From the NCBI GenBank assembly GCA_038040395.1, contig JBBPIJ010000002.1:186001-250000 (forward strand): a stretch of 64,000 nucleotides of DNA, written 5' to 3'. The notes beneath the pieces were generated by a model. That model was not told the DNA's origin. It saw only the letters and a list, made by a program, of their open reading frames with translations, and ran no database searches. This document shows positions 7,626 through 15,495 of this stretch, in pieces; positions within the stretch are counted from its first letter, which is position 1, and each line of letters opens with the position of its first letter. This DNA is from VAXT01 sp038040395. GTDB lineage: Bacteria > Actinomycetota > Thermoleophilia > Gaiellales > Gaiellaceae. The position numbers and the translations under genes are program-made.

Positions 7626-8660
7626 TTAGAGGCCGGCTTCGACGAGCGGTCTGCGGCCCCAGGCGAGCCGGCTGTCGTACCAGCCCGCGACGGGTGCAAG
7701 TGCCACGCCGTACCGCGACGAGTGGATCAGCCAGCCGTTCCCGAGGTAGATCGCCATGTGGTCGACCCGGGCAGGGCTGGCGCGCCGACCGCCGTCCGCG
7801 AAGAAGAGAAGATCGGCTGGGGCGAGCCGGGCACGCTTGATCCTCTTTCCGCGCGGTACCTCACCGGCCATCGCGGCGGCGGTTCGGCCGCGCAGCGTGG
7901 CGGCGAGCTGCGGAGCACCGCTGTAGGACTGAAGCTTGTACACCCGCCACGCGAACCCCGAGCAGTCGAACCCTCCGCGGGCCTGGAGGCCGAACGGCGA
8001 CTCCGGACGCTCGCTCTCGCCGCCCCACACGTAGGGGAAGCCGATGAAGCCGACGGCCGTGGTGAGCACGCGCCTCTGCCAGGGCGTGAGCGTCGGGAGC
8101 TCGAAGGCAGCCGCCGCGTCCTTGACGTCCTTCGTCTGCCAGTCCGACATGCGCAGCATCTGTGCGGCGGAGTAGGCGACCTCTGCGCGAGGCGCAGGAT
8201 CCGAGGGGAGCCGCTCGAGGTCGTCCTGGCCGGTGGGGTGGTTCGTGCGCAGGCCCAGCAGGCGCGCGACCACCTCGGTGCCGAAGCGTGCCGGTGGATG
8301 CAGGCCTGCAGCCGCGGCGACCTCGTAGAAGGTCGAAGCCTCTGGGCCGAGCCCGGCGGCCCGTACGAGCCGGGCGTCGAGTTGGGCCATCGTGACGGGT
8401 GCGTCCGGGTTGGTGGCCGCCTTGGGCGGCTCGTCGGTCAGCCCGGCGGCGAGGTCCTGGAGCTCGGCCTGCGTAAGCGTGTCGTTCGGGCGGAAGGAGG
8501 CGACGCTGCGAGCCATCAAGCCGCGCGCGACGACGAGCTTGATCTGTGGCTGTGCCCAGGATCTCTTCCCGGACGGGAGGGCTCCCGGTGCGATCGCCAG
8601 GCCGGCGAGCACGCACGCGAAGAGAGCGAGAAGGCGCAGACGTCTCACAACCGAACTCAT
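7626..8660 (-). CDS. Exported NlpC/P60 (C40) cell-wall hydrolase with SLH-like N-terminal region
   Basis: 344 residues. A signal peptide is visible (two Arg then LLALFACVLAGLAIAPGALPSG). Residues 40-185 contain repeats of the type ARGLMARSVASFRPNDTLTQAEL and FYEVAAAAGLHPPARFGTEVVAR, which resemble S-layer homology modules. The catalytic C40 domain (about 205-340) has the nucleophile in GFDCSGFAWRVY, the His in VDHMAIYLG and a third polar residue in IHSSRYGV. Such enzymes cut D-gamma-Glu-diaminopimelate bonds in peptidoglycan stem peptides. The start at 8660 fits the signal peptide. Confidence 0.88.
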   Translation of the reverse strand: MSSVVRRLRLLALFACVLAGLAIAPGALPSGKRSWAQPQIKLVVARGLMARSVASFRPNDTLTQAELQDLAAGLTDEPPKAATNPDAPVTMAQLDARLVRAAGLGPEASTFYEVAAAAGLHPPARFGTEVVARLLGLRTNHPTGQDDLERLPSDPAPRAEVAYSAAQMLRMSDWQTKDVKDAAAAFELPTLTPWQRRVLTTAVGFIGFPYVWGGESERPESPFGLQARGGFDCSGFAWRVYKLQSYSGAPQLAATLRGRTAAAMAGEVPRGKRIKRARLAPADLLFFADGGRRASPARVDHMAIYLGNGWLIHSSRYGVALAPVAGWYDSRLAWGRRPLVEAGL

Positions 8661-8695
8661 CGTCGGTTGCGCCGAGCGCCTTTAGTCTCTTGTGG

Positions 8696-8911
8696 GTGGA
8701 AATCGAGATCACGCCCGAGCCGGCGCCGGAGGAGCGGGAAGCCCTGCTCGCTGCGCTCGGCTCAGCGCCGGCGCCGGATGGCCGCCCCGATCCTTATCGC
8801 AGCGTCTGGCGGCTGGCCGGGCTGCTCGAGAACGTCGAGTCAGGCGGCGAGGCGCCGCCACGAGCTGCGGAGGGGCCTCCTCGGAGCAGCCCCGGCGCGA
8901 GTCGCGCGTAG
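8696..8911 (+). CDS. Small protein resembling acyl-CoA carboxylase epsilon-type subunits (71 aa)
   Basis: GTG start at 8696, 71 residues. The N-terminal half (EIEITPEPAPEEREALLAAL, then YRSVWRLAGLLENV) is the usual pattern of short actinobacterial carboxylase-associated proteins: acidic start, EER helix, and a WR-containing end. The Pro/Ala/Gly tail overlaps the 3' end of pgsA on the other strand by 118 bases. The alpha chain of the carboxylase is 0.5 kb downstream, which fits, but the family call is by resemblance only. Confidence 0.5.
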   Translation: MEIEITPEPAPEEREALLAALGSAPAPDGRPDPYRSVWRLAGLLENVESGGEAPPRAAEGPPRSSPGASRA

Positions 8912-9405
8912 TCGAGCCCCGAGATCCAGGTCAGCGCGAGGGCAACGGCTAGACCCCACACGGCGATCGAGTCGTCGAACGTCCCGGCCGCGGCCAGCCC
9001 GCCGAGCCCTGCGGCAACGGCCTGCGTCCAGGTCTTCAAGCGCCCGAGCTCACGGGCCCGGAGCACGACGCCACGCTCGAGCGCAGCAAGCCTCAACCCG
9101 GAGATCAGCAGCTCACGCGCGACGATCGCCGCCACCATCCAGGCCGGAAAGACGTCGCGGCCGACGAGGACGATCATCACCGTCAGGACGAGGAGCTTGT
9201 CCGCAATCGGATCGAGGAGCGATCCGAGCGCCGACGAGCGTCCGGTGCGCCTCGCGACTCGCCCGTCCACCCAGTCCGTCGCCATCGCGACTGCGAAGAG
9301 CCCCGTCGCCCAGTAATCGTGCCCGCTGAAATCCCAGAGGTAGAGCACCACGACCAGCGGCGCGACGGCCGCGCGCGCCAAGGTCAGCTGATCGGCAAAG
9401 CTCAC
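8794..9405 (-). CDS. pgsA: CDP-diacylglycerol-glycerol-3-phosphate 3-phosphatidyltransferase
   Basis: An integral membrane enzyme of phosphatidylglycerol synthesis. The CDP-alcohol phosphotransferase signature is complete: DWVDGRVARRTG, then LGSLLDPIADK (D-x2-DG-x2-AR-x8-G-x3-D-x3-D). Several hydrophobic helices surround it. The start is uncertain: I chose the GTG at 9405 (VSFADQLTLARAAVAP), which matches the usual N-terminus; an ATG at 9429 would overlap the start codon of the divergent carboxylase gene. The C-terminal 40 residues are a low-complexity Ser/Pro tail that overlaps the small gene at 8696, as if an earlier stop codon was lost. Confidence 0.87.
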   Translation of the reverse strand: MSFADQLTLARAAVAPLVVVLYLWDFSGHDYWATGLFAVAMATDWVDGRVARRTGRSSALGSLLDPIADKLLVLTVMIVLVGRDVFPAWMVAAIVARELLISGLRLAALERGVVLRARELGRLKTWTQAVAAGLGGLAAAGTFDDSIAVWGLAVALALTWISGLDYARLAPGLLRGGPSAARGGASPPDSTFSSSPASRQTLR

Positions 9406-9427
9406 GGGCGGAGAGAATACGCGCGAC

Positions 9428-11197
9428 ATGCCGCCCTTCACCAAGGTTCTCGTCGCAAACCGCGGCGAGATCGCGATCCGCATCTTCCGGACGCTCCGCG
9501 AGCTCGGGATCTCGCCGGTCGCGGTTTACTCCGAGCCCGACCGTGGGTCGCTCCATGCCGGGCTTGCCGACGAGGCCTATCTCGTGGGCCCCGGAGCGCC
9601 CGCGGAGAGCTATCTGAACCAGGAACGGATTCTCGACGCGGCGAAGCGCGCAGGCGCGGAGGCGTTGCATCCCGGGTATGGATTCCTGGCCGAGAACGTG
9701 GACTTCGCGCGCGCAGTCGAGGCCGCGGGCCTCGTCTGGATCGGGCCGCCTCCCGATGCGATGGAGCTCATGGGCTCGAAGGTGGCCGCGCGCCAGACGA
9801 TGAGCGCCGCGGGCGTGCCGATCATTCCCGGCACGACCGAGCCGGCCGAGTCCGCCGACGAGGTACGGCGCCTGGGCGACGAGCTCGGATGGCCCATCGC
9901 GATCAAGGCCTCCGCCGGAGGGGGCGGCAAAGGGCTGAAGGTCGTCGGGTCGCCGGACGAGGTCGAGCGTGCGTTCGAGACGGCGCGCCGAGAGGGGCAG
10001 GCGTACTTCTCCGACCCGGCGGTCTACGTCGAGCGCTACCTGGAGGATCCGCGACACGTCGAGGTGCAGGTGCTGGCGGACGCGCACGGGGCCGTCATCC
10101 ACCTGGGCGAGCGGGAGTGCACGATCCAGCGCCGCCACCAGAAGCTCGTCGAGGAGACCCCCTCGCCCGCTGTCGACGACGAGCTCAGGGCCCGGATCGG
10201 CCAGATCGCGGTCGACGCTACGCGAGCCGTCGGCTACCGCTCCGCGGGAACGATCGAGGGCTTGCTCTCCAGCGAGGGCGAGTACTTCTTCCTGGAGATG
10301 AACACCCGTATCCAGGTCGAGCACACCGTGACCGAGCTCGTGACGGGACTCGATCTCGTCCGGGAGCAGGTTTTGATCGCGGCCGGTGAGCCGCTATGGC
10401 TTCGCCAGGAGGACGTCCGCCTGAACGGGCATGCGATCGAGTGCCGGATCAACGCGGAGGATCCTTCCAAGGGCTTCCTGCCTGCGCCCGGGCGGATCAC
10501 GAGCTACCGGGAGCCTGGAGGGCCGGGGGTGCGAGTCGACTCCGGTGTCGCCGAGGGAAGCGAGGTGGTCGGGCTCTACGACCCGTTGATCGCGAAGCTG
10601 TGCGTCCACGACATCGACCGGGCGCATGCGCGCCGGCGAATGCTGCGGGCGCTGGGCGAATATGAGGTCGGAGGGGTGACGACGCTCATCGGCTTCCATC
10701 GCGCGCTGCTCGAGCACGACTGCTTCGCCGCCGGGGAGACATGCCGGGGCGTGATCGAGTCCGAGGAGCTCGCGGATCGTGCGAATGAGTTGTCTCATCT
10801 GACAACAAGGCTATCGGGGGCGTCGGACGGACGGGTCCGCGAGCGAGTCGTTCAGGCCGAGGTCGAGGGCCGGCGTTTCGAGGTCAAGGTTCTCGTGCCG
10901 GAGCCACCGCACGCCGAGCTAGCGCGCCGGCGGCGCGAACGCGACTCCCAGCAGGCCCACCACGGCGCTGCGCGCGACGCGATCGTCACGCCGATGCAGG
11001 GAACGGTGCTCGCCGTCGAGGTGGCCGAGGGCGACGAGGTCGAGGCCGGCCAGGTCGTCTGCGTCGTCGAAGCGATGAAGATGGAGAACGAGATCACCGC
11101 TCCGCGCGCGGGGGTGGTGTCGGAGCTCTCCGTCGAGGCGGGACAGGCCGTCTCGACCGGACAGGTCATCTGCCTCGTCACACAGGACCCCGGTTGA
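9428..11197 (+). CDS. Acyl-CoA carboxylase alpha chain: biotin carboxylase fused to biotin carrier
   Basis: 589 residues, the usual length of actinobacterial AccA-type chains. The biotin-carboxylase part (1-450) starts KVLVANRGEIAIRIFRTL, has the ATP-grasp Gly loop KASAGGGGKGLK near 165, and the catalytic EMNTRIQVEHTVTE near 285. A linker leads to the biotinyl domain at about 515-585 with the biotinylated lysine in VEAMKMENE near residue 550. It supplies carboxybiotin to the PccB-type transferase encoded at 3880, 4 kb away, so the complex is split over two loci. TTGA overlap with the next gene suggests translational coupling. Confidence 0.95.
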   Translation: MPPFTKVLVANRGEIAIRIFRTLRELGISPVAVYSEPDRGSLHAGLADEAYLVGPGAPAESYLNQERILDAAKRAGAEALHPGYGFLAENVDFARAVEAAGLVWIGPPPDAMELMGSKVAARQTMSAAGVPIIPGTTEPAESADEVRRLGDELGWPIAIKASAGGGGKGLKVVGSPDEVERAFETARREGQAYFSDPAVYVERYLEDPRHVEVQVLADAHGAVIHLGERECTIQRRHQKLVEETPSPAVDDELRARIGQIAVDATRAVGYRSAGTIEGLLSSEGEYFFLEMNTRIQVEHTVTELVTGLDLVREQVLIAAGEPLWLRQEDVRLNGHAIECRINAEDPSKGFLPAPGRITSYREPGGPGVRVDSGVAEGSEVVGLYDPLIAKLCVHDIDRAHARRRMLRALGEYEVGGVTTLIGFHRALLEHDCFAAGETCRGVIESEELADRANELSHLTTRLSGASDGRVRERVVQAEVEGRRFEVKVLVPEPPHAELARRRRERDSQQAHHGAARDAIVTPMQGTVLAVEVAEGDEVEAGQVVCVVEAMKMENEITAPRAGVVSELSVEAGQAVSTGQVICLVTQDPG

Positions 11198-12060
11198 CGG
11201 AATCCCGGCCCTTCTGCTCGGAGCTCTCACGCGAGAACGACGAGCCGCTGGCCGCGACCGCCAGCCGGATCGACCACTGGTTCCTCATCGAGTACCGAGG
11301 GCTCTGGACGCGGGACGCCCTTCCGGGAAGCGGGCTCTCGGACCAGGTCAAGCAGCACCTACGCGATCAGGTTGCGGCGGTCCCGCACGGCCGCCTTCTC
11401 TTCATCCGTCGCCCCGACCGCAGAGGCCGCCCGGAGCTCGTCGCCTTCGCCGCGTCCTCCAAGCCGGGCGAGGTGAGCCTCACGCGCTTCGAGTTCGAGG
11501 CCTACGAGGATCTCCGCGGCGTCGAGCTGAGGGCGGGCGCCCCGGTCGACCACCCGCTGTTCCTCGTCTGTACGCATGGCAAGCACGACCCGTGCTGCGC
11601 CCGGCACGGCCGGCCGCTCTACGACGCTCTGCGGGACGAGCTCGACCCCGACTGGGCCTGGCAGGTGACGCACATCGGCGGCGATCGGTTCGCGGGAAAC
11701 CTCGTTTGCCTTCCGGAGGGGCTCTATTACGGGCGAGTCGACCGGGAGGCATCCGGTTCAGTGCTCGACGAGCATTTCGCTCGCCGCCTGCTGCTCGACC
11801 ATTACCGAGGACGTTCGATCTACACGTTTCCGGTGCAGGCAGCCGAGCGCAGCGTCAGGGAGGCGACGGGGCTGATCGGAATCGACGACCTGTCGCTCGA
11901 GGCGGTCGAACGACGGAACGGCTCCTTGCAGGTCACGTTCGAAGCGGGCGGGGCCTCCCATGTGGTGCACGTCGAGGAGGAGCGGGGAGACCTGACGCTG
12001 CTCACCTGTGGCTCCGCCGCGCCGCAGCGGCCGCTCCGCTACGTCGTCAGTCCGGGCTGA
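11194..12060 (+). CDS. Sucrase/ferredoxin-like protein (thioredoxin-like [2Fe-2S] fold)
   Basis: 288 residues with a TTG start overlapping the carboxylase stop by 4 bases. The conserved centre reads VCTHGKHDPCCARHGRPLY then THIGGDRFAGNLVCLP, the pattern of the Apd1/sucrase-ferredoxin-like family (a thioredoxin-like ferredoxin domain with Cys and His cluster ligands). The Cys residues near 127, 134-135 and 173 are candidate ligands. In fungi Apd1 works in redox stress; the bacterial role is not established. It ends in a 14-base convergent overlap with the JmjC gene. Confidence 0.8.
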   Translation: MTESRPFCSELSRENDEPLAATASRIDHWFLIEYRGLWTRDALPGSGLSDQVKQHLRDQVAAVPHGRLLFIRRPDRRGRPELVAFAASSKPGEVSLTRFEFEAYEDLRGVELRAGAPVDHPLFLVCTHGKHDPCCARHGRPLYDALRDELDPDWAWQVTHIGGDRFAGNLVCLPEGLYYGRVDREASGSVLDEHFARRLLLDHYRGRSIYTFPVQAAERSVREATGLIGIDDLSLEAVERRNGSLQVTFEAGGASHVVHVEEERGDLTLLTCGSAAPQRPLRYVVSPG

Positions 12061-13294
12061 TCCGCAGGAAGCCCTCGCGGACGAGGCGGCGGCCCAGCAC
12101 GAGGCGTCCGGCCTCGTCCAATCGACCGGGGAGGTCGGCGAGGCGGAACGGCCCCTCGGCCGCGGCGGCGAACTCGAGCTCCGCTCCGATCCGCGACGGG
12201 AAGCGGAGCTCTCGCCCCTCGAAGCTGAGCGTCGCCTCCTCGTCACCAACGGCGAGGTCGAAGATCACGGTCTCACGCCGCTCGAGCAGTGTCTCGACGT
12301 CGAGCGTCTCGAGCCCGCGCAGCTGATCGAAGGCGTCCTCGCGCACGGGTCGGCGGGTGCGGACGAACTTGCGCCGCATCCGGGACGAGACCGATTCGGG
12401 CGCGAGGCGGCTCGCAAGGAGCTCGAGCAACCCCTCCGGCGCCTCGCCGTCCGCGGGAACGCCTCTGCGCAGATCGACTTCCTCCTTGGCAGCCTCGTCC
12501 AGGGCGGCGTGCAGTGCCTCGACCCACGTGGAGACGGAGACGCCGACGGTCATGTGCAGCGAGGCCGTGTCCGAGGTCATCGCCTGGTGCAGCCAACCGC
12601 GCGGGAGGTACAGGGTGTCCCCGGCCCGCATCGTGACGTCGAGGACCGGCTCGCCCGGGTCGCCCATCTCCGGCTTGTACGTCTGGCTGCGCAGCGGCAA
12701 CTCGAGGACGGGCGGGTAAACGAGCCAGCGCTTCTCGCCCGCAACCTGCAGGCAGAAGACGTCGTGCGTGTCGTGATGAACCTTGAACCCCTGGGCCGAA
12801 GGTGGCGTGTAGTACGCGTTCGTCTGCGCGCGGTAGCCGAGATCACCCTCGAGCTCCCGGCAGAAGCGCGCCAGGGGAGGGTGATGGACGTGCAGCGCCT
12901 GGAGCACGATCGTCGCGCCCTGTTCGAACTCCGTGGCGACGCGCTCGGTCCTGGCGGTCCCGGAGAATGGTGTCGGCGACCAGGAAACGTTCTCGGTGTA
13001 ATCGGCGAGCTCCGGGTTCCCGCCCTCCTTTACGACGCGAAAGGCGGGAAACCGAAGCCCGCCGCCTGTGACGCGCCGCTCGACCTCTTCAACCGAGAGG
13101 AGGTCGTCGAAGCGCCCCTCCTCGTCGCGCGGAACGAGGAGGGGTTTCTGCTCCCAGTACTCGTCGAAGAAGCGCTCGGCCTCGACGGGCCCGACGCAGC
13201 GCTGCAAGGCACCGCTTGCGGTGCCGCCTTCAGGATGCGCGGGCTTTGCCCGCGCATCCGTCTGAAACGACCGGTCGACCGGCGTGAAGCTCAC
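12047..13294 (-). CDS. JmjC/cupin-4 2-oxoglutarate oxygenase (RoxA/MINA-like)
   Basis: 415 residues, an Fe(II)/2-oxoglutarate hydroxylase of the cupin-4 family. The first iron motif is in KVHHDTHDVFCLQVAGEKRW near 170-190 (H-H-D aligns with the HxD of RoxA), and the distal His is in LYLPRGWLHQA near 235. A C-terminal winged-helix-like part follows, as in ribosomal oxygenases that hydroxylate bL/uL proteins. Two oddities: codons about 11-30 (TDARAKPAHPEGGTASGAL) are encoded by a palindromic repeat element also found in intergenic regions at 36.2 and 39.4 kb, and the gene sits 15 bases behind a gene for a 62-residue Asp/Ser/Gly peptide on the same strand. The substrate could be a ribosomal protein or that peptide. 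Confidence 0.85.
   Translation of the reverse strand: MSFTPVDRSFQTDARAKPAHPEGGTASGALQRCVGPVEAERFFDEYWEQKPLLVPRDEEGRFDDLLSVEEVERRVTGGGLRFPAFRVVKEGGNPELADYTENVSWSPTPFSGTARTERVATEFEQGATIVLQALHVHHPPLARFCRELEGDLGYRAQTNAYYTPPSAQGFKVHHDTHDVFCLQVAGEKRWLVYPPVLELPLRSQTYKPEMGDPGEPVLDVTMRAGDTLYLPRGWLHQAMTSDTASLHMTVGVSVSTWVEALHAALDEAAKEEVDLRRGVPADGEAPEGLLELLASRLAPESVSSRMRRKFVRTRRPVREDAFDQLRGLETLDVETLLERRETVIFDLAVGDEEATLSFEGRELRFPSRIGAELEFAAAAEGPFRLADLPGRLDEAGRLVLGRRLVREGFLRISPD
13205..13264. repeat. Double-hairpin palindromic element, copy A (inside the JmjC gene)
   Basis: Stem 1: GGCACCGC (13208-13215), TT, GCGGTGCC (13218-13225), perfect. Stem 2: GGATGCGCGGGC (13233-13244), TTT, GCCCGCGCATCC (13248-13259), perfect 12 bp. 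The same architecture with different but mutually compensating stem bases is at 36192-36250 and 39383-39442. This copy is read through in frame near the N-terminus of the oxygenase. Confidence 0.9.
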
Positions 13295-13309
13295 AGCTAA
13301 CGCTCTGAG

Positions 13310-13498
13310 CTATGCGTCCGTGTCGTCTGAATCGGAGTCCGAACCGTCCGAGTCTGAGCCGCCGCCGCCGCCGCCGCCGCTGTCCATGCCGTCGCTGTCG
13401 CCGTCGGTCCCGTCCGTGTCGCCTTCCGCCGGCGTGTCTGACTTGGTCGACTCGCTTGAGACTTCCTCTTCGCCCAGCGTGCTGTCGTGCTCGCTCAT
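13310..13498 (-). CDS. Acidic Asp/Ser/Gly-rich 62-residue protein
   Basis: The ATG at 13498 has a perfect AGGAGG 6 bases upstream, so translation is likely. The N-terminal 27 residues (MSEHDSTLGEEEVSSESTKS...) are mixed and acidic like a leader; the rest consists almost only of Asp, Gly and Ser: DTDGTDGDSDGMDS, seven glycines, then SDSDGSDSDSDDTDA. No Cys, no hydrophobic core, so it should be unfolded and very acidic. DxDG repeats might bind Ca2+. It is co-oriented with the JmjC oxygenase gene, 15 bases apart, so an operon is likely. It could be the oxygenase substrate, a RiPP-like precursor, or an unrelated acidic protein. I know no family for it. Confidence 0.75.
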   Translation of the reverse strand: MSEHDSTLGEEEVSSESTKSDTPAEGDTDGTDGDSDGMDSGGGGGGGSDSDGSDSDSDDTDA

Positions 13499-13548
13499 GG
13501 TTTCCTCCTGTCGGTGACTACGTGACTCTAAGCTAGAGTCGCCGCCCG

Positions 13549-14691
13549 GTGGACCTCTACGAGTACCAGGGCAAGGAGCTCTTCAAGCGGTTCGGCATCC
13601 CCGTCTCCGAGGGGCGGCTCGCGACGACGCCGGACGAGGCGCGGGCGGCGGCCGAGGAGATCGGCGGGCAGGTCGTCGTCAAGGCCCAGGTGCTGACCGG
13701 AGGGCGAGGAAAGGCCGGCGGGATCAAGCTCGCGAGCTCACCCGAGGAGACCGCGCAACACGCCGAGGCGATTCTCGGGATGGACATCAACGGCCACATC
13801 GTCCGCAAGCTCTGGATCGAGAAGGCCTCCGAAATCGCGAACGAGTACTACCTCTCGGTCACGTTCGATCGCGGCGAGAAGAAGGCTCTATTCATGCTCA
13901 CGAAAGAGGGCGGGATCGACATCGAGGAGGTCGCAGCCAACCGGCCGGAGGCGCTCGCCCGCCTGCATGTCGACCCCCTCGAGGGGTTCCAGCCCTACCA
14001 GGCGCGCCGCCTCATCTACGGCGCAGGGATCGATGACCCGAACGAGCAGAAGCAGATTCTGAGCATCATCGGCAAGCTCTACGACGCCTTCGTCGGGGCC
14101 GACTCGATGCTCTGCGAGATCAACCCGCTGATCGTGACGCCCGAAGGCGAGGTCAAGGCGCTCGACTCGAAGTTCACGGTCGACGACAACGCCCTCTACA
14201 AGCATCCCGACATCGCCGAGATGCGCGACGTCGAGGCGTATCCGCCCGAGGAGCGCGCGGCACGCGAGAAGGGCGTTACGTACGTCAAGCTCGACGGCGA
14301 AGTCGGCATCCTCGGGAACGGAGCCGGGCTCGTCATGTCGACGCTGGACGTGATCGCCCTCGCAGGCGGCCGGCCGGCGAACTTCTGCGATCTCGGCGGT
14401 GGCGGCGACGCCCAGGGTGTGACGGACGCGCTCGAGATCATCAGCGCAGACCCGCAGGTGCGGTCGATCCTCTTCAACATCTTCGCGGGCATCACGCGCT
14501 GCGACGAGGTCGCGCGCGGGATCCTGCAAGCGCTCGACAAGACCAAGATCGAGCACCAGATCGTGGTGCGGTTCGATGGCACGAATGCCGAGGAGGGGCG
14601 CCAGATTCTCGCGGACGCGGGGCTGGACAACATTCACGTGGAGTCGACGATGCTCGACGCTGCGAAGCGCGCCGTGGAGCTGGCGGCATGA
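13549..14691 (+). CDS. sucC: Succinyl-CoA synthetase beta subunit (ADP/GDP-forming)
   Basis: 380 residues from a GTG start. The ATP-grasp region (MDLYEYQGKELFKRFGIPV, then KAQVLTGGRGKAGGIKL near 45-60) and the C-terminal ligase domain (CEINPLIVTPEG near 190, GNGAGLVMSTLD near 255, FVDLGG-like FCDLGGGGDA near 287) are complete. It makes succinate, CoA and a nucleoside triphosphate in the TCA cycle with SucD. Unusually, a methyltransferase gene overlaps its stop by ATGA and separates it from sucD. Confidence 0.96.
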   Translation: MDLYEYQGKELFKRFGIPVSEGRLATTPDEARAAAEEIGGQVVVKAQVLTGGRGKAGGIKLASSPEETAQHAEAILGMDINGHIVRKLWIEKASEIANEYYLSVTFDRGEKKALFMLTKEGGIDIEEVAANRPEALARLHVDPLEGFQPYQARRLIYGAGIDDPNEQKQILSIIGKLYDAFVGADSMLCEINPLIVTPEGEVKALDSKFTVDDNALYKHPDIAEMRDVEAYPPEERAAREKGVTYVKLDGEVGILGNGAGLVMSTLDVIALAGGRPANFCDLGGGGDAQGVTDALEIISADPQVRSILFNIFAGITRCDEVARGILQALDKTKIEHQIVVRFDGTNAEEGRQILADAGLDNIHVESTMLDAAKRAVELAA

Positions 14692-15332
14692 CCGACACCT
14701 GGTCGAAACGTGCGGAGGCGATGCGCGAGAGCCCGACGCACAAAGCCGGGCCGGATCTCGACCGCGTCGTCGAGCTCTGCGAGCCCGCAAAGGGCGTGAC
14801 CGCAATCGACGTCGCCACCGGCGGCGGCCACGTCGCGCGTCGGCTCCGCGAAGCGGGTGCAGAGGTCGTCTCGCTCGACCCCGCGCCAGGGATGCAGCCA
14901 GACGTGATCGCCCGCGGAGAGGACATTCCGTTTGCCGACGACTCGTTCGACGTCGCCGTTTGCCGCATCGCGGCGCACCACTTCGACGACGTCGCTCTCT
15001 CGGTGCGCGAGATGGCGCGGGTCACCCGCGACCGCGTGGTCGTCCAGGACAACCTCTTCCAGAGCGAGCAGGTCGAGGAGGCCGAGCGCCTACACGATCC
15101 GAGCCACGTCCGCTGCTACAGCGAAGAGGAGTGGCGCGGATTCTTCGAGGCTGCGGGGCTCGTCGTCGACGAGCTCGAGATCCTGAGCCGACGGCTTCCG
15201 CTCGAGCCCTGGCTCGACCGCGCCGAGACGCCGCCGGATGACGCCGTCCGAGTGCGGGAGCTGCTCGCCGATCGCACCGAGGATGGTCTCGTCGAGACGG
15301 AGGCGATCATCATCAGAGGGAGGAAGCCTTAG
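14688..15332 (+). CDS. Class I SAM-dependent methyltransferase
   Basis: 214 residues, UbiE/Methyltransf_11 type. Motif I is AIDVATGGGHVARRL near 40, the acidic end of strand 2 is SLDPAP near 66, and the FADDSFDVAVCRIAAHHF stretch near 85-100 gives motifs II-III. It starts within the sucC stop codon (ATGA), so it is translationally coupled and in the sucC transcript. The substrate is not evident. Its position between sucC and sucD is unusual and may mean a role tied to central metabolism, or simple insertion into the operon. Confidence 0.85.
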   Translation: MTDTWSKRAEAMRESPTHKAGPDLDRVVELCEPAKGVTAIDVATGGGHVARRLREAGAEVVSLDPAPGMQPDVIARGEDIPFADDSFDVAVCRIAAHHFDDVALSVREMARVTRDRVVVQDNLFQSEQVEEAERLHDPSHVRCYSEEEWRGFFEAAGLVVDELEILSRRLPLEPWLDRAETPPDDAVRVRELLADRTEDGLVETEAIIIRGRKP

Positions 15333-15494
15333 TGCCCCTCCCAGCAATGCATGCCGGCCCCTGGCCCGCGATCACGCGGCGCCAGAGTCCACCCTCGCCC
15401 TTGCCAAGGCTGCAAGCCTTGGCCGCGGTCGAGTGCGGCCTCTGGCTTGGTGCTCGCGACCCAGGAGCTCGGCGGCATCACTGGAAGGGGCACT
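15331..15494. promoter_or_regulatory. Long-range stem masking the sucD ribosome binding site
   Basis: AGTGCCCCTCCCAG at 15331-15344 pairs with CTGGAAGGGGCACT at 15481-15494 (13 of 14 pairs). The right arm contains the sucD Shine-Dalgarno sequence GGAAGGGG and ends one base before its ATG. The interior holds further hairpins (CCAAGGC/GCCTTGG near 15400). If formed in the mRNA, the stem would block sucD initiation unless ribosomes finishing the methyltransferase gene, whose stop overlaps the left arm, disturb it. Confidence 0.6.
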
Positions 15495-15495
15495 A

